38,548 bases of DNA from Candidatus Kuenenia stuttgartensis. GTDB lineage: Bacteria; Planctomycetota; Planctomycetia; Pirellulales; UBA1268. Below are positions 17,144 through 25,614 of this stretch, one piece after another; within the stretch, counting starts at the first letter, position 1, and each line of letters begins with the position of its first letter. The translations under genes were made by a program, and so were the position numbers. A model generated the notes under the pieces. It saw only the letters and a list, made by a program, of their open reading frames with translations, did no database searches and was not told the origin of the DNA. The stretch is from contig CAMDDA010000009.1 in the NCBI GenBank assembly GCA_945890755.1, positions 1-38,548 of the forward strand, in the 5' to 3' direction.

Positions 17144-17196
17144 CCGGAAACATCGCGTGGCAGAGCGGTCGGCTTCTCGGCTGCGGCAGGCCCGCG

Positions 17197-17202
17197 TAGA
17201 AT
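17197..17202 (+). promoter_or_regulatory. -10 box of prfB (possible leaderless start)
   Basis: TAGAAT matches five of six consensus positions and ends 7 bp before the prfB ATG at 17210, so transcription would begin at the start codon. There is no Shine-Dalgarno upstream of the ATG. A weak TTCTCG lies 17 bp upstream of the box. Confidence 0.5.
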
Positions 17203-17209
17203 CCGCGAT

Positions 17210-18338
17210 ATGGATACAGCTCTTTTCCACCGCGCCGAAGCGATCCGGGCCCGCCTGCTGCAGCTGCGGGACTCTCTTTGACTGGGACGGACGCAAGCAA
17301 TCCGCCGCCCGCCTCGAAGGGGTGATGAGCGAGGCCGATTTCTGGGGCAACGCCGCCAAGGCGCAGGCCACGGTCGCCGAGCTGAAAAGTGTCAACTCGG
17401 TGCTCAAGCCGCTCGAGGAGGCGCTCGGCGTCAGCCAGGATCTCGAGGCGCTCGAGGAACTCGCCCGCGAGGACGAATCACTCGAACCGGAACTGTCCAC
17501 GGAGGCCGACCGGTTGGAGAAGCTGGTCGACGCCCTCGAGCTGGCCTCGCTCCTCTCCGGACCGCACGACTCCTCCGACGCGCTGGTCTCGATCCACGCC
17601 CGCGACGGTGGCACCGACGCCAACGACTGGGCCGAGATGATGCTCCGCATGTATTCCGCGTGGGCGTCGAAGCACGACTTCGCCGTCGAGTTGCTCGACC
17701 GGCAGGACGATGCCGTCGCCGGCATTCAGAGCGCGACCGTCGCCATCCGTGGCCCCTGGGCCTATGGCTATCTCAAGGGGGAAACGGGCATCCACCGGCT
17801 CGTGCGGATCAGCCCGTTCAACTCCGAAGGCAAGCGGCAGACGAGCTTCTCGGCCGTCGACGTCTCGCCGGAGATCGCCGACGACGACACGGAGATCGAG
17901 ATCCGCGACGAAGACATCCGCGAGGACGTGTTCCGGGCCAGCGGCGCCGGCGGCCAGCATGTCAACAAGACGTCGAGCGCCATCCGGCTTACCCACTTCC
18001 CCTCGGGCATCGTGGTGCAATGCCAGAGCGAGCGGAGCCAGCACAAAAACCGGGCCACCGCGATCAAGATGCTCCGGGCCCGGCTCGCCCGACTCGAGGA
18101 GGAGAAGCGGGAGGCGGAGCAACTCGCCCGCTACAAGCAGCAGCCGAAGACCGGCTTCGGATCGCAGATCCGCAACTACTTCCTCCACCCCGACCAGCGG
18201 GTGAAGGACCAGCGGACGGGCCACTACGTGGGTAATTTCCAGAGCGTGCTCGACGGCAATCTGGATGGCTTCTTCGATGCCTATCTCCGCTGGAAGGCGT
18301 CGGGGGAGGCCCCCACCACCGGCGGCGACGACGCCTGA
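17210..18338 (+). CDS. prfB: Peptide chain release factor 2 (programmed +1 frameshift)
   Basis: The gene starts in one frame ([23 protein letters not shown], 23 codons) and meets an in-frame TGA at 17279-17281. It continues in the +1 frame (GAC TGG GAC, from 17280) to the stop at 18338, giving 375 residues. RF2 recognises UGA and UAA. The SPF codon-recognition tripeptide is at 201-203 and the GGQ peptidyl-hydrolysis motif at 247-249, within a few residues of their positions in E. coli RF2. The upstream 23 codons match the conserved RF2 N-terminus in kind and length. Low RF2 lets the ribosome slip past the UGA, so the protein regulates its own synthesis. It precedes infA in the same direction. 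Confidence 0.96.
17276..17282 (+). promoter_or_regulatory. prfB recoding site CTTTGAC
   Basis: CTT at 17276-17278 is the slippery codon, TGA at 17279-17281 the in-frame stop and C the context base, identical to the widely conserved RF2 recoding heptamer. The upstream stimulatory Shine-Dalgarno-like element is weak here (GCGGGAC, with only TCT between it and CTT). Confidence 0.92.
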
Positions 18339-18364
18339 ACGGGAAAGCGCGGCTGAGCCGTGGC

Positions 18365-18393
18365 TGGACTGGGTGGCCACGGCGGGCTACATT
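18365..18393 (+). promoter_or_regulatory. Probable infA promoter
   Basis: TGGACT (18365-18370), a 17-bp spacer and TACATT (18388-18393) fit a sigma70 promoter. The leader contains AAGGA five bases before the infA ATG. Confidence 0.45.
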
Positions 18394-18426
18394 CCTCGGG
18401 TCATCCCGAATGTTTCAAGGATACCC

Positions 18427-18648
18427 ATGGCGGAAAAAGAACAGGCTCTCGAGGTGGAAGGCGTTGTCACGCAGGCGCTCGCCAACACGCGATTTCGCGT
18501 GCAGATCACCGGAGGCCACATCGTCAACGCCCACGTGGCGGGCCGGATGCGGAAGAACTTCATCCGCATCGTGCCGGGTGACAAGGTGAAGGTCGAACTC
18601 TCTCCCTACGACCTCACCAAGGGCCGGATCACGTTTCGCGAACGGTAA
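18427..18648 (+). CDS. infA: Translation initiation factor IF-1
   Basis: This 73-residue OB-fold protein runs from [14 protein letters not shown] to GRITFRER. The body reads [49 protein letters not shown], the standard IF-1 sequence at full length. IF-1 binds the 30S A site and helps select initiator tRNA. The ATG at 18427 is chosen by family length and the AAGGA site just upstream; a longer frame open from 18265 overlaps prfB and is spurious. It has its own candidate promoter between prfB and infA and is followed by a double-hairpin element. Confidence 0.98.
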   Translation: MAEKEQALEVEGVVTQALANTRFRVQITGGHIVNAHVAGRMRKNFIRIVPGDKVKVELSPYDLTKGRITFRER

Positions 18649-18660
18649 AAGCCGTTCGGC

Positions 18661-18726
18661 GCGACGGGCAGCCCGTTGCGGAGCAACGGGCCTCCACCGC
18701 GAATCGCCGGCCGTCACGGCGTGACA
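18661..18726 (+). repeat. Double-hairpin REP-like element, copy 2
   Basis: The perfect stem CCCGTTGC-GGA-GCAACGGG (18672-18690) is preceded by GACGGGCAG, the right arm of the missing first hairpin. A second hairpin, GTCAC-GGC-GTGAC (18713-18725), overlaps the tex stop codon. It fills the gap between convergent infA and tex. Confidence 0.8.
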
Positions 18727-21323
18727 GGGCCACTTGCGTCCGGCTGATTGCCCGTCTCACCTGACTCGTCGCCCCGCGACTCGAGGAACTGCTTCAGGTC
18801 GCCGAACGTGCGGAGCGGCTCGCGGCCCTCCTTCATCGCCTTCGAAATCGGGGCGGCCGGCTTCTTCGGCCCCTTCGCGACATACACCTTCGGCTGGTGC
18901 TCCCGAGGCGGACGGTTCCTGTCTCCACCGCGGGCCTGCCGCGGCGGCCTCACCTGCTGCTGCGATCCGACCTGCTGCTGCTGCTGGGATTTCTGCTGCC
19001 GCTGCCCGACCGCTGGCGTGCCCTCGGCCGCTCGCTGACCATTGCCGCCCCGCTCCCCCCTCCGCGGCCGCCGCTCGCCCCGGCCGCCGCCGGACTGCTC
19101 GGCTGCCCGCTGCTCCCGCTCGGCAGGCGGAATCATCGTGAGGGCCACCCGCCGCCGGGTCTTGTCGAGCTCCAGAACCCACACCTTTACGATCTGCCCG
19201 ACGCTCACCACGTCGTGCGGGTCACGAACATACCGGCTGGAGAGCTGGCTGATGTGCACGAGTCCGCTGTCGTGCATGCCGATGTCGACGAAGGCGCCGA
19301 AATCGACCACGTTCAGCACGGCACCCTGCAGCTCCATGCCCACTTCGAGATCATCGAGCTTGAGCACGCCCTTTTTGAAGAATGGCCGCGGGAGGTCGTC
19401 GCGCGGGTCACGACCGGGCCGGGCCAGTTGCTCGAGGATATCGGCCAGGAGGAGCCGGCCGACGCCGAGCTCCCGCGACAGGGCGTCGAGATCGACCGCG
19501 GCCGCACGCTCGGCGATCGCCTCCGCCTGCTGGCGGTTGGCCAGGTCAGCAGGCGAGCCGCCAAGTCGCTCCAGCACCTGCTCGGCGACCGAATAACTCT
19601 CCGGATGAATCCACGTGGAGTCGAGCGGATTGGAGCCGCCGACGATCTTGAGGAAGCCGACGGCCTGCACGAACGCCCCCTCGCCGAACCCCGGCACTTC
19701 CAGAAACTGCTGCCGCGATACGAACGCGCCGTTCTTGGTTCGCCATTCATACAGGTTGCGGGCCGTCGCCTGGTTGAGCCCCGACACGTACCGCAGCAGG
19801 GCCGGGCTCGCGGTGTTGACGTCCACACCGACGTAATTCACGCAGCTGGCCACCACGCTGTCGAGCGATGTGTGCAGGTGCCGCGCCTTCACGTCGTGCT
19901 GGTAAAGCCCGACACCGATGTTCGCCGGCTCGATCTTCACCATTTCCGACAGCGGATCCTGGAGCCGGCGGCCGATCGAAATGGCGCCCCGGACGGCCGC
20001 CTCGTACTGCGGCAGCTCCTCGCGGCCGTACGCGCTCGTCGAATAGACACTTGCACCGGCCTCGTTGACGATCACGTAGCCGATGTCAAGCGCAGCGAGC
20101 TCTCCGCCCATCAGTTCGGCCACCAGCGACTCGGTCTCGCGACCAGCCGTGCCGTTGCCGATCGCGATCACGCTGCAGGCATGCTTCGTGACCAGCTCGA
20201 CCACTTTCTTGGCGGCTGACTCCCGCTTTTCCTTCTGGCCGATGATGTGGAGCACCGCGTGCTCGAGCGGCGTGCCGCACTCGTCGATCACCGCCGCCTT
20301 GCAGCCGCTCTTGAAGCCGGGGTCGAGCGCGAGCACCCGCCGGCCGGCCACTGGGGGCTGGAGCAGGAGGTTGCGAAGATTGCGGGCGAAGACCGCGACG
20401 GCGTGCGCTTCGCAGAAGTCGGTCATCTCGCGGCGGATCTCCCGCTCGAGACTCGGCATGATGAGCCGGGCGAGCGAGTCGCGGACGCAGCCCTTGAGGA
20501 AGTCGGCGTGCGGATGCCCGTCCGGCACGAGCACCTCCTCGGCGGCGGCCTGGAGTTCCTCGGCCGGCCCCTCGATCCGCACCTTGAGCAGCTTGGCCCG
20601 TTCGCCGCGGTTGATGGCGAGCACGCGATGCGGCGGCACCCGCTGAATGTGCTCCGAAAACACGAAATAGTCGCGGAAGTGTCGCTCGTCCTTGGAGAGC
20701 GCCTTGCCCTCGCTCTCGACCCGCTGGCTGGTGAGCCTCGCCGACTTGTGCAGCATGGACCGCAGCCGCTGCCGGGCATCTGCCTGTTCACTGAACTCGT
20801 GGGCGATGATGTGCCCCACGCCGAGGAGCACGTCGGCGACCGTCGCCACCTGCGCCGTCTCATCGATGAAGTCGACGGCCCGGGCGTCGATATCCGCGGC
20901 CGCAGGATCACCCGCCAGGATCTCCCGGGCCAGCGGCTCGAGCCGCCGTTGCTTCGCGATCTCCGCCAGCGAAAGCTTGCGGGGCTTGAACGGGAGATAC
21001 AGATCTTCCAACTGCTTCGGGCTCTCGGCCGCGACGACGCGTGACTCGAGAGCGGGCGTCAGCTTGCCCTGACCTTGAATCGTCCGCAGGATCGTCTGCT
21101 TGCGATCGACGAGCTGCCGGGCACGGGCCAGGGCCTCCGCGATCCGCCGCACGTCCTCCTCGTCGAGCCCCCCCGTCTGGTCGCGGCGATACCGCGTGAT
21201 GAAGGGGACGGTGTTCCCGGCGTCCAGTAGCTGCGCCGTCGCCTCGACACCGGCCAGAGGAAGGCCGAGGCGGTGGGAGATGTGCCCCAGATCGATGACG
21301 GCAGTGATCGCAGTGGATCCCAT
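18714..21323 (-). CDS. tex: Tex-like RNA-binding transcriptional accessory protein
   Basis: The 869-residue product contains the whole Tex architecture. An N-terminal helical Tex domain (ISHRLGLPLAGVEATAQLLDAGNTVPFITRYRRD and EDLYLPFKPRKLS) is followed by a YqgF/RNase H-like domain (LALDPGFKSGCKAAVIDECG, VIAIGNGTAGRETE). Then come helix-hairpin-helix repeats (YVGVDVNTASPALLRYVSGL) and an S1 RNA-binding domain (GAVLNVVDFGAFVDIGMHDSGLVHISQLS). A C-terminal tail of about 130 residues is unusual: basic, Gly/Arg/Gln-rich (QQKSQQQQQ) and probably disordered. Tex-type proteins bind nucleic acid and affect transcription, but their exact role is unsettled. The ATG at 21323 is used; a TTG at 21368 in the same frame has a much better AAGGAGG and would add 15 residues. 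Confidence 0.95.
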   Translation of the reverse strand: MGSTAITAVIDLGHISHRLGLPLAGVEATAQLLDAGNTVPFITRYRRDQTGGLDEEDVRRIAEALARARQLVDRKQTILRTIQGQGKLTPALESRVVAAESPKQLEDLYLPFKPRKLSLAEIAKQRRLEPLAREILAGDPAAADIDARAVDFIDETAQVATVADVLLGVGHIIAHEFSEQADARQRLRSMLHKSARLTSQRVESEGKALSKDERHFRDYFVFSEHIQRVPPHRVLAINRGERAKLLKVRIEGPAEELQAAAEEVLVPDGHPHADFLKGCVRDSLARLIMPSLEREIRREMTDFCEAHAVAVFARNLRNLLLQPPVAGRRVLALDPGFKSGCKAAVIDECGTPLEHAVLHIIGQKEKRESAAKKVVELVTKHACSVIAIGNGTAGRETESLVAELMGGELAALDIGYVIVNEAGASVYSTSAYGREELPQYEAAVRGAISIGRRLQDPLSEMVKIEPANIGVGLYQHDVKARHLHTSLDSVVASCVNYVGVDVNTASPALLRYVSGLNQATARNLYEWRTKNGAFVSRQQFLEVPGFGEGAFVQAVGFLKIVGGSNPLDSTWIHPESYSVAEQVLERLGGSPADLANRQQAEAIAERAAAVDLDALSRELGVGRLLLADILEQLARPGRDPRDDLPRPFFKKGVLKLDDLEVGMELQGAVLNVVDFGAFVDIGMHDSGLVHISQLSSRYVRDPHDVVSVGQIVKVWVLELDKTRRRVALTMIPPAEREQRAAEQSGGGRGERRPRRGERGGNGQRAAEGTPAVGQRQQKSQQQQQVGSQQQVRPPRQARGGDRNRPPREHQPKVYVAKGPKKPAAPISKAMKEGREPLRTFGDLKQFLESRGDESGETGNQPDASGPVTP

Positions 21324-21442
21324 CCGACTCGCGTCGCCGGCGGACAAGCCTTCGGCAGAACCGCGCAACTCTCCTCCTTGTTCCAGATTCCCGATCGACT
21401 GACGCGAAAATGTGGGGCCGTGCGGGGGAGCGGAACCACAGG

Positions 21443-21472
21443 AATCTAGGGTTCCCGGCCGACCGCTGTCAA
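21443..21472 (-). promoter_or_regulatory. tex promoter with consensus -35
   Basis: On the minus strand a perfect TTGACA (21472-21467) is followed after 18 bp by TAGATT (21448-21443). It rules out any tex start upstream of about 21436. The rest of the 411-bp divergent gap between tex and the aminotransferase gene (21324-21734) shows no gene and no clear promoter for the aminotransferase. Confidence 0.6.
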
Positions 21473-21734
21473 ACCGCGGAAAATGGCCAGGTTCCCCCGG
21501 CAGGGCTCGGTATGCGGGGGCGTCGCTGCCCTTGACGCCTGCCGGCGAATTCACCTATTCCCCGCCACCTGCCGCAGCGGCATGTCCGCCCGGTTCGACG
21601 CATGCGTTTCGGCCACCGCGGTCGATTCGAGTGGAGCGACCCGCACGATCGTGACGATCACGATCTTCGCGGGTACGTCTGCCATCGGCGGGATGCGGCG
21701 ACCGTCCGCAGGATTCCAGGAGTTGCAGACGAGC

Positions 21735-23078
21735 ATGTCCACGACGCACCGCCCGACAGCCACCGCGATCCCCTCGTCCCCGGCCGGCAGCCGGCCTGCA
21801 GAGGGTGACCTCCTGCCGTCGGTTCCCCTCCTCGCGCTCGACCGCCAATACGCGGTGCTCCGCGGAGAGATCCAGACGGCGATCACCCGCGTGTGTGACT
21901 CCGGGAAGTTCGTGCTCGGCCCGGACGTGACCGACCTCGAAGCGGAACTGGCCCGGATGCTCGACGTGCCGCACGCGATCTCCTGCGCGTCGGGCAGTGA
22001 CGCCCTGCTCCTGGCGCTCATGGCCTTCGACGTCGGCCCCGGAGACGAAGTGATCCTGCCGAGCTACACGTTCTTCGCCACGGCAAGCGCGGTCACTCGC
22101 GTCGGCGCGACGCCGATCTTCGCCGACATCGACCCGCACACGTATCTGATCGACCCGCAGGACGTGGCCAAGAAGATCAGCAAGCGGACGAAGGCCCTGG
22201 TGCCCGTTCATCTCTTCGGCCGCACGGCCGACATGGACGCCCTGCTGCCGATCGCCCGGTCGGCCGGCCTGCCGATCGTCGAAGATACCGCCCAGTCGAT
22301 CCTCTCCACGTGGCACGGCCGCTGCACGGGTGCGATCGGCGACGTGGGCTGCTTCAGTTTCTATCCGACGAAGAACCTCGGCGGCATGGGAGACGGCGGC
22401 TTCCTCACCACCACCCGCGACGACATCGCGCAGAAGCTCAAACTGCTCCGCGTGCACGGCATGGAGCCCCGCTACTACCACCAGGTGATCGGCATCAACA
22501 GCCGCCTCGACTCGATCCAGGCCGCCGTGCTGCGGGTCAAGCTGCCGCACCTCGATGCCTGGACCACTGCGCGGCAGGTCAACGCCGCCCGGTATGGCGA
22601 GATCTTCGCCGCCGCGGGCCTCGCGGGCCGCGTGACGGTGCCATCCGACGAGCCGCGCGGGCGGCACGTCTGGAACCAATACATCGTGCGGGTCGCCGGC
22701 GGTCACCGCGACGCCCTGCGGGCGCACCTGCAGAAGTGCGGCGTCGGCACCGAGATCTACTATCCCGTGCCCCTCCACATGCAAAAGTGCTTCGAGTACC
22801 TCGGCTGGCGGAAGGGCGACCTGCCCCACACCGAGCAGGCCGCCGAAGAGACGCTCGCCCTGCCGATCTTCCCCGAACTTTCGGCCGCCGAGCAGCGGAC
22901 CGTGGTCGGCCGGATCGCCGAATTCTTCCAGGCCACGCCCGCCGCAGCACCTGCTCCGGCTCAGACGCCGGCCCGGCGCACCGACGAGAGTGTCCGGACC
23001 GATGCCGCGGAGCAGCCGGCCCAGTCGCCGCACGTCGTCCGCCGCTTCATCGGCCGGGCCGACGACGTCCGCTGCTGA
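21735..23078 (+). CDS. DegT/DnrJ/EryC1/StrS family PLP aminotransferase
   Basis: The 447-residue protein is a sugar aminotransferase-type fold-I PLP enzyme. Landmarks are the LDRQY start, CASGSDALLLAL, LPSYTFFATASA, VHLFGRTADMD, D184 in IVEDTAQS and the PLP lysine K213 in SFYPTKNLGGMGDGG. HVWNQYIVR and EIYYPVPLHMQKCF near the C-terminus match the family closely. Such enzymes transfer an amino group to nucleotide-linked keto sugars for cell-surface glycans. About 45 residues of Ala/Pro-rich tail follow the catalytic domain. The ATG at 21735 is preceded by AGGAGT at a rather long distance. No other sugar-pathway genes are nearby, so the exact sugar is unknown. Confidence 0.93.
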   Translation: MSTTHRPTATAIPSSPAGSRPAEGDLLPSVPLLALDRQYAVLRGEIQTAITRVCDSGKFVLGPDVTDLEAELARMLDVPHAISCASGSDALLLALMAFDVGPGDEVILPSYTFFATASAVTRVGATPIFADIDPHTYLIDPQDVAKKISKRTKALVPVHLFGRTADMDALLPIARSAGLPIVEDTAQSILSTWHGRCTGAIGDVGCFSFYPTKNLGGMGDGGFLTTTRDDIAQKLKLLRVHGMEPRYYHQVIGINSRLDSIQAAVLRVKLPHLDAWTTARQVNAARYGEIFAAAGLAGRVTVPSDEPRGRHVWNQYIVRVAGGHRDALRAHLQKCGVGTEIYYPVPLHMQKCFEYLGWRKGDLPHTEQAAEETLALPIFPELSAAEQRTVVGRIAEFFQATPAAAPAPAQTPARRTDESVRTDAAEQPAQSPHVVRRFIGRADDVRC

Positions 23079-23117
23079 CCACACGCAGAACACCGGCATC
23101 GTACCGGTTCCCGCCGC

Positions 23118-23239
23118 GGGATCCCCTCCCATAGAAGCCCCCAGGCGCCAGCCGGGGGATCGGCTCCCATAGAAGCCCCCAGGCGCAAGCCGGGGGATCG
23201 GCCGCGCTGGATCCCCTCGCTCGCGCTCGAGGCTTGTAT
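23118..23239 (+). repeat. GC-rich hairpin repeat cluster 1 (before top6A)
   Basis: Two 38-bp units (from 23134 and 23172) contain a CCCCC-A-GGC...GCC-GGGGG stem with a 4-base loop, GCCA in one and GCAA (a GNRA-type tetraloop) in the other. A truncated unit precedes them. They are followed by an inverted relative with CCCCTCGCTCGCGCTCGAGG. The cluster lies between the aminotransferase gene and top6A. The remainder of this 263-bp gap holds nothing else recognisable. Confidence 0.8.
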
Positions 23240-23341
23240 GTGCCGTGGAAGCCCTGAACGCAGCCATTGCGTGCGGGGACTTCGACCGGGAGGTAGGCTT
23301 TCGGCTCGTTCCCAGCCGGCTTCCCCCTCCTGACGCTCCTT

Positions 23342-24484
23342 ATGGCCACGAAGACGAAGAAGACCCCGAAGGTCGCCACCTCCAAGCTCCCGGCCGTCGA
23401 CCAGAAAACCCGCCGACTCATCATCGGTCTCGCCGATGAAGTCGCCGCCGCCGCCGAGAAGAAGAGGGATCCCTGGCTCGACATCCCGACCCGCAGCCTC
23501 TCGAACGTCCGCTTCAACAAGTCGCGGAAGATCATCGAGATGGGGGGCCAGACCAACCGGCGGCAGCTCTTCAACCTCGCACAGGCCAAGAGTTACATGC
23601 AGACCCTGCTCGTCGCCAGCGGCTGCAAGCAGCTCGTCGAGCAGCAGAAGACCACGAGTATCCGAGGTCTCTACTACCTCCTCAAGCACACGATCGAAGG
23701 CACCCGCGAAGAGACCTTCGCCACGCAGGAGGAGTGCGACCCGATCATCGAGGACCTGGAGGTCACGCTCGAGAGCCTCCGCGAAGAACTCCACGTCTAC
23801 GCCAGCAACCGCGGCGGCATGGTGGGGCCGATCACGCTCATCGACTCCGGCGACGAGATCGACTGCTCGCGGATGGGCTCCGGCGGCTACTCGATCCCGT
23901 CGATCGTCGAGGCCGACATCATCAAGTTCAAGTCGTGCGACGCGAAGTTCATCCTCCACGTCGAGAAAGACACCGTCTGGCGACGGTTCAACGAGGACAA
24001 ATTCTGGCGGAAGCACTCGTGCCTGCTCACCCACGGTGGCGGCCAGCCCCCGCGTGGCGTCCGCCGGATGCTGTACCGGCTCCACCATGAACTCAAGCTC
24101 CCCGTCTACTGCCTGCTCGACAACGACCCGTGGGGCTACTACATCTCCTCCGTGCTCAAGCAGGGCTCGATCAACCTCGCCTACGAGTCGAAGCGGATGG
24201 CGATCCCCGAGGCCCGCTTCCTCGGCCTCAGGTCCCGCGACTACGACCGCTGCAAGCTGTCGCAGAGCGTGCAGATCCAACTCAACGACACCGACATCAA
24301 GCGGGCCAAGCAGATCGCCGCCTACCCGTGGTTCACGGGCAAGAAGGCCTGGCAGAAAGAGATCGAGACGATGCTGAAGAACGGCTTCAAGCTCGAAGTC
24401 GAGTCGCTCATCTCGAAGGACATCAGCTACGTCACCGAAACCTACACGCCGGAACGGCTCGCGGAAGGCGACTGGCTGGATTAG
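23342..24484 (+). CDS. top6A: DNA topoisomerase VI subunit A (Spo11-like)
   Basis: The 380-residue protein has the two parts of Top6A/Spo11. A winged-helix 5Y-CAP domain carries the catalytic tyrosine in IRGLYYLL (Y112 by analogy to R-x-x-F/Y-Y in Spo11). A Toprim domain follows with E208 in HVEKDTVWRRF and D260/D262 in CLLDNDPWGYYI. TopoVI A subunits make a double-strand break with a 5'-linked tyrosine and normally work with the GHKL ATPase subunit B. All expected metal and catalytic residues are present, so the protein looks active. The partner subunit B is not in this window. The gene is bracketed by hairpin-repeat clusters on both sides. An extra basic N-terminus (KTKKTPK) precedes the domain. 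Confidence 0.93.
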   Translation: MATKTKKTPKVATSKLPAVDQKTRRLIIGLADEVAAAAEKKRDPWLDIPTRSLSNVRFNKSRKIIEMGGQTNRRQLFNLAQAKSYMQTLLVASGCKQLVEQQKTTSIRGLYYLLKHTIEGTREETFATQEECDPIIEDLEVTLESLREELHVYASNRGGMVGPITLIDSGDEIDCSRMGSGGYSIPSIVEADIIKFKSCDAKFILHVEKDTVWRRFNEDKFWRKHSCLLTHGGGQPPRGVRRMLYRLHHELKLPVYCLLDNDPWGYYISSVLKQGSINLAYESKRMAIPEARFLGLRSRDYDRCKLSQSVQIQLNDTDIKRAKQIAAYPWFTGKKAWQKEIETMLKNGFKLEVESLISKDISYVTETYTPERLAEGDWLD

Positions 24485-24513
24485 CCACGCGCCCGCCGGG
24501 GATGGCCCGCCGC

Positions 24514-24704
24514 GGGATCCCCTCGCTCGCGCTCAGGGCTTCTATGTTCACCCATGCAAGCCCCCAGGCGCAAGCCGGGGGATCGCCTCCCATACAAGCC
24601 CCAGGCGCAAGCCGGGGGATCGCCCTCCCATACAAGCCCCCAGGCGCAAGCCGGGGGATCGCCTCCCATACAAGCCCCAGGCGCAAGCCGGGGGATCGCC
24701 CTCC
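24514..24704 (+). repeat. GC-rich hairpin repeat cluster 2 (38-bp tandem array)
   Basis: An inverted relative with CCCCTCGCTCGCGCTC (24516-24544) is followed by four head-to-tail 38-bp units at 24557, 24595, 24633 and 24671. Units alternate between two forms (five C with a shorter tail, four C with a longer tail), so the true period is a 76-bp dimer. Each unit folds as CCCC(C)-A-GGC-GCAA-GCC-GGGGG. The array lies between convergent top6A and the last gene of the PspA operon and fills most of the 299-bp gap. Confidence 0.85.
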
Positions 24705-24783
24705 GCAGGTTGTTCGTATCGAGCGTCCGGCGACGGGGCGTGGGCAACCCCGAACACCCGCCACAGGAGGCTGACCGGGCCGG

Positions 24784-25614
24784 TCACGCCTCCTCGCGGA
24801 GCATCGGCGGGGCCTCTTCCAGCTCCTCGAGCTCCGGCGGGAGCTGGAGCTGCCGCATCGTCTCGTCGGTCCGCCGCATCCCCTCGGCCACCTCGTCCAC
24901 CCGCCGCGCGAGGTCGCCCATGTCGCGCTTGGCCACGGAGCCCTCGGCGAGCGCGGCGATCTTCGCCTCCAGCCGCTCGATCTCGGCAGCCACCACGTCG
25001 AGTTTCCGCCGCGCCTCGTCGATGTTCGACAGCCGCTCGCGGCTCGTGCGGAGATGATCCTCGAGCGTCGCCCGGAGCTGGGCGGCGTCGGCATCGCCAC
25101 CGGAGGGCAGCTTCGCCAGCCGGCGCTCCAGTTCGGCGATCCGCGTGCGGATCGCACCGTCGTCGGTGTGGTCCAGAAACTCCGAGAGCGTGGCCGCGCC
25201 CCGGATCATCCGCAGGTAGCCCCAGAGCAGCCGGTCGAGTGATTCGAGCGTGCCGTGCTCCGGCCCCTCGGCCCCCGGGCCGCGCATGCTGCCCGCGAGC
25301 TCCACGAGCTTGAGGCAATGATCGCGGAGCTGGTCGAAGCGGCGCAGGAGCGGGCCGGGCAGTTGCTTCCGGATCCGCTCGTAGGCCTCACGCGCCCCAG
25401 CCGCCTCGGCCAGCCGGCGGGCCTTCGCATCCTGCGCGTCGACGGCCGAACGAAACCGGCCGTTGCCCACCATGCTCGCCAGATAGTAGATCTCCGCGGC
25501 CGCAATGAGCGGCAGCACGACGCTTGGAAAGCCGCTGATCAGCGCCGCCGCTACGCCGCCGCCGGTGAGCAGTAGATTCCACCGGTTCGTGAATGCCGAC
25601 CAGAGATACTTCAT
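24784..25614 (-). CDS. Membrane-hairpin coiled-coil protein of unknown function
   Basis: The 276-residue product starts MKYLWSAFTNRWN. A hydrophobic stretch at about residues 13-48 can form a re-entrant or double membrane helix around GFPS. A long, mostly helical cytoplasmic domain follows, with strong coiled-coil character at about 165-260 (IRTRIAELERRL, RERLSNIDEARRKLDVVAAEIERLEAKIAAL) and an acidic Pro/Glu-rich tail. I do not recognise the family. The start at 25614 overlaps the stop of the ABC ATPase gene by 4 bp (ATGA), so it belongs to the operon as its last gene. By position and shape it may be a membrane-bound partner of the PspA-like coiled-coil protein; that is an inference. Confidence 0.82.
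   Translation of the reverse strand: MKYLWSAFTNRWNLLLTGGGVAAALISGFPSVVLPLIAAAEIYYLASMVGNGRFRSAVDAQDAKARRLAEAAGAREAYERIRKQLPGPLLRRFDQLRDHCLKLVELAGSMRGPGAEGPEHGTLESLDRLLWGYLRMIRGAATLSEFLDHTDDGAIRTRIAELERRLAKLPSGGDADAAQLRATLEDHLRTSRERLSNIDEARRKLDVVAAEIERLEAKIAALAEGSVAKRDMGDLARRVDEVAEGMRRTDETMRQLQLPPELEELEEAPPMLREEA

Noticed and set aside
21323-21554. Tex start at 21554
   Set aside because: The -35 box of the tex promoter lies at 21467-21472, inside this region, so the start must be downstream.
24557-24704. CRISPR array
   Set aside because: The 38-bp units are directly joined with no unique spacers, alternate in two forms, and no cas genes are near.
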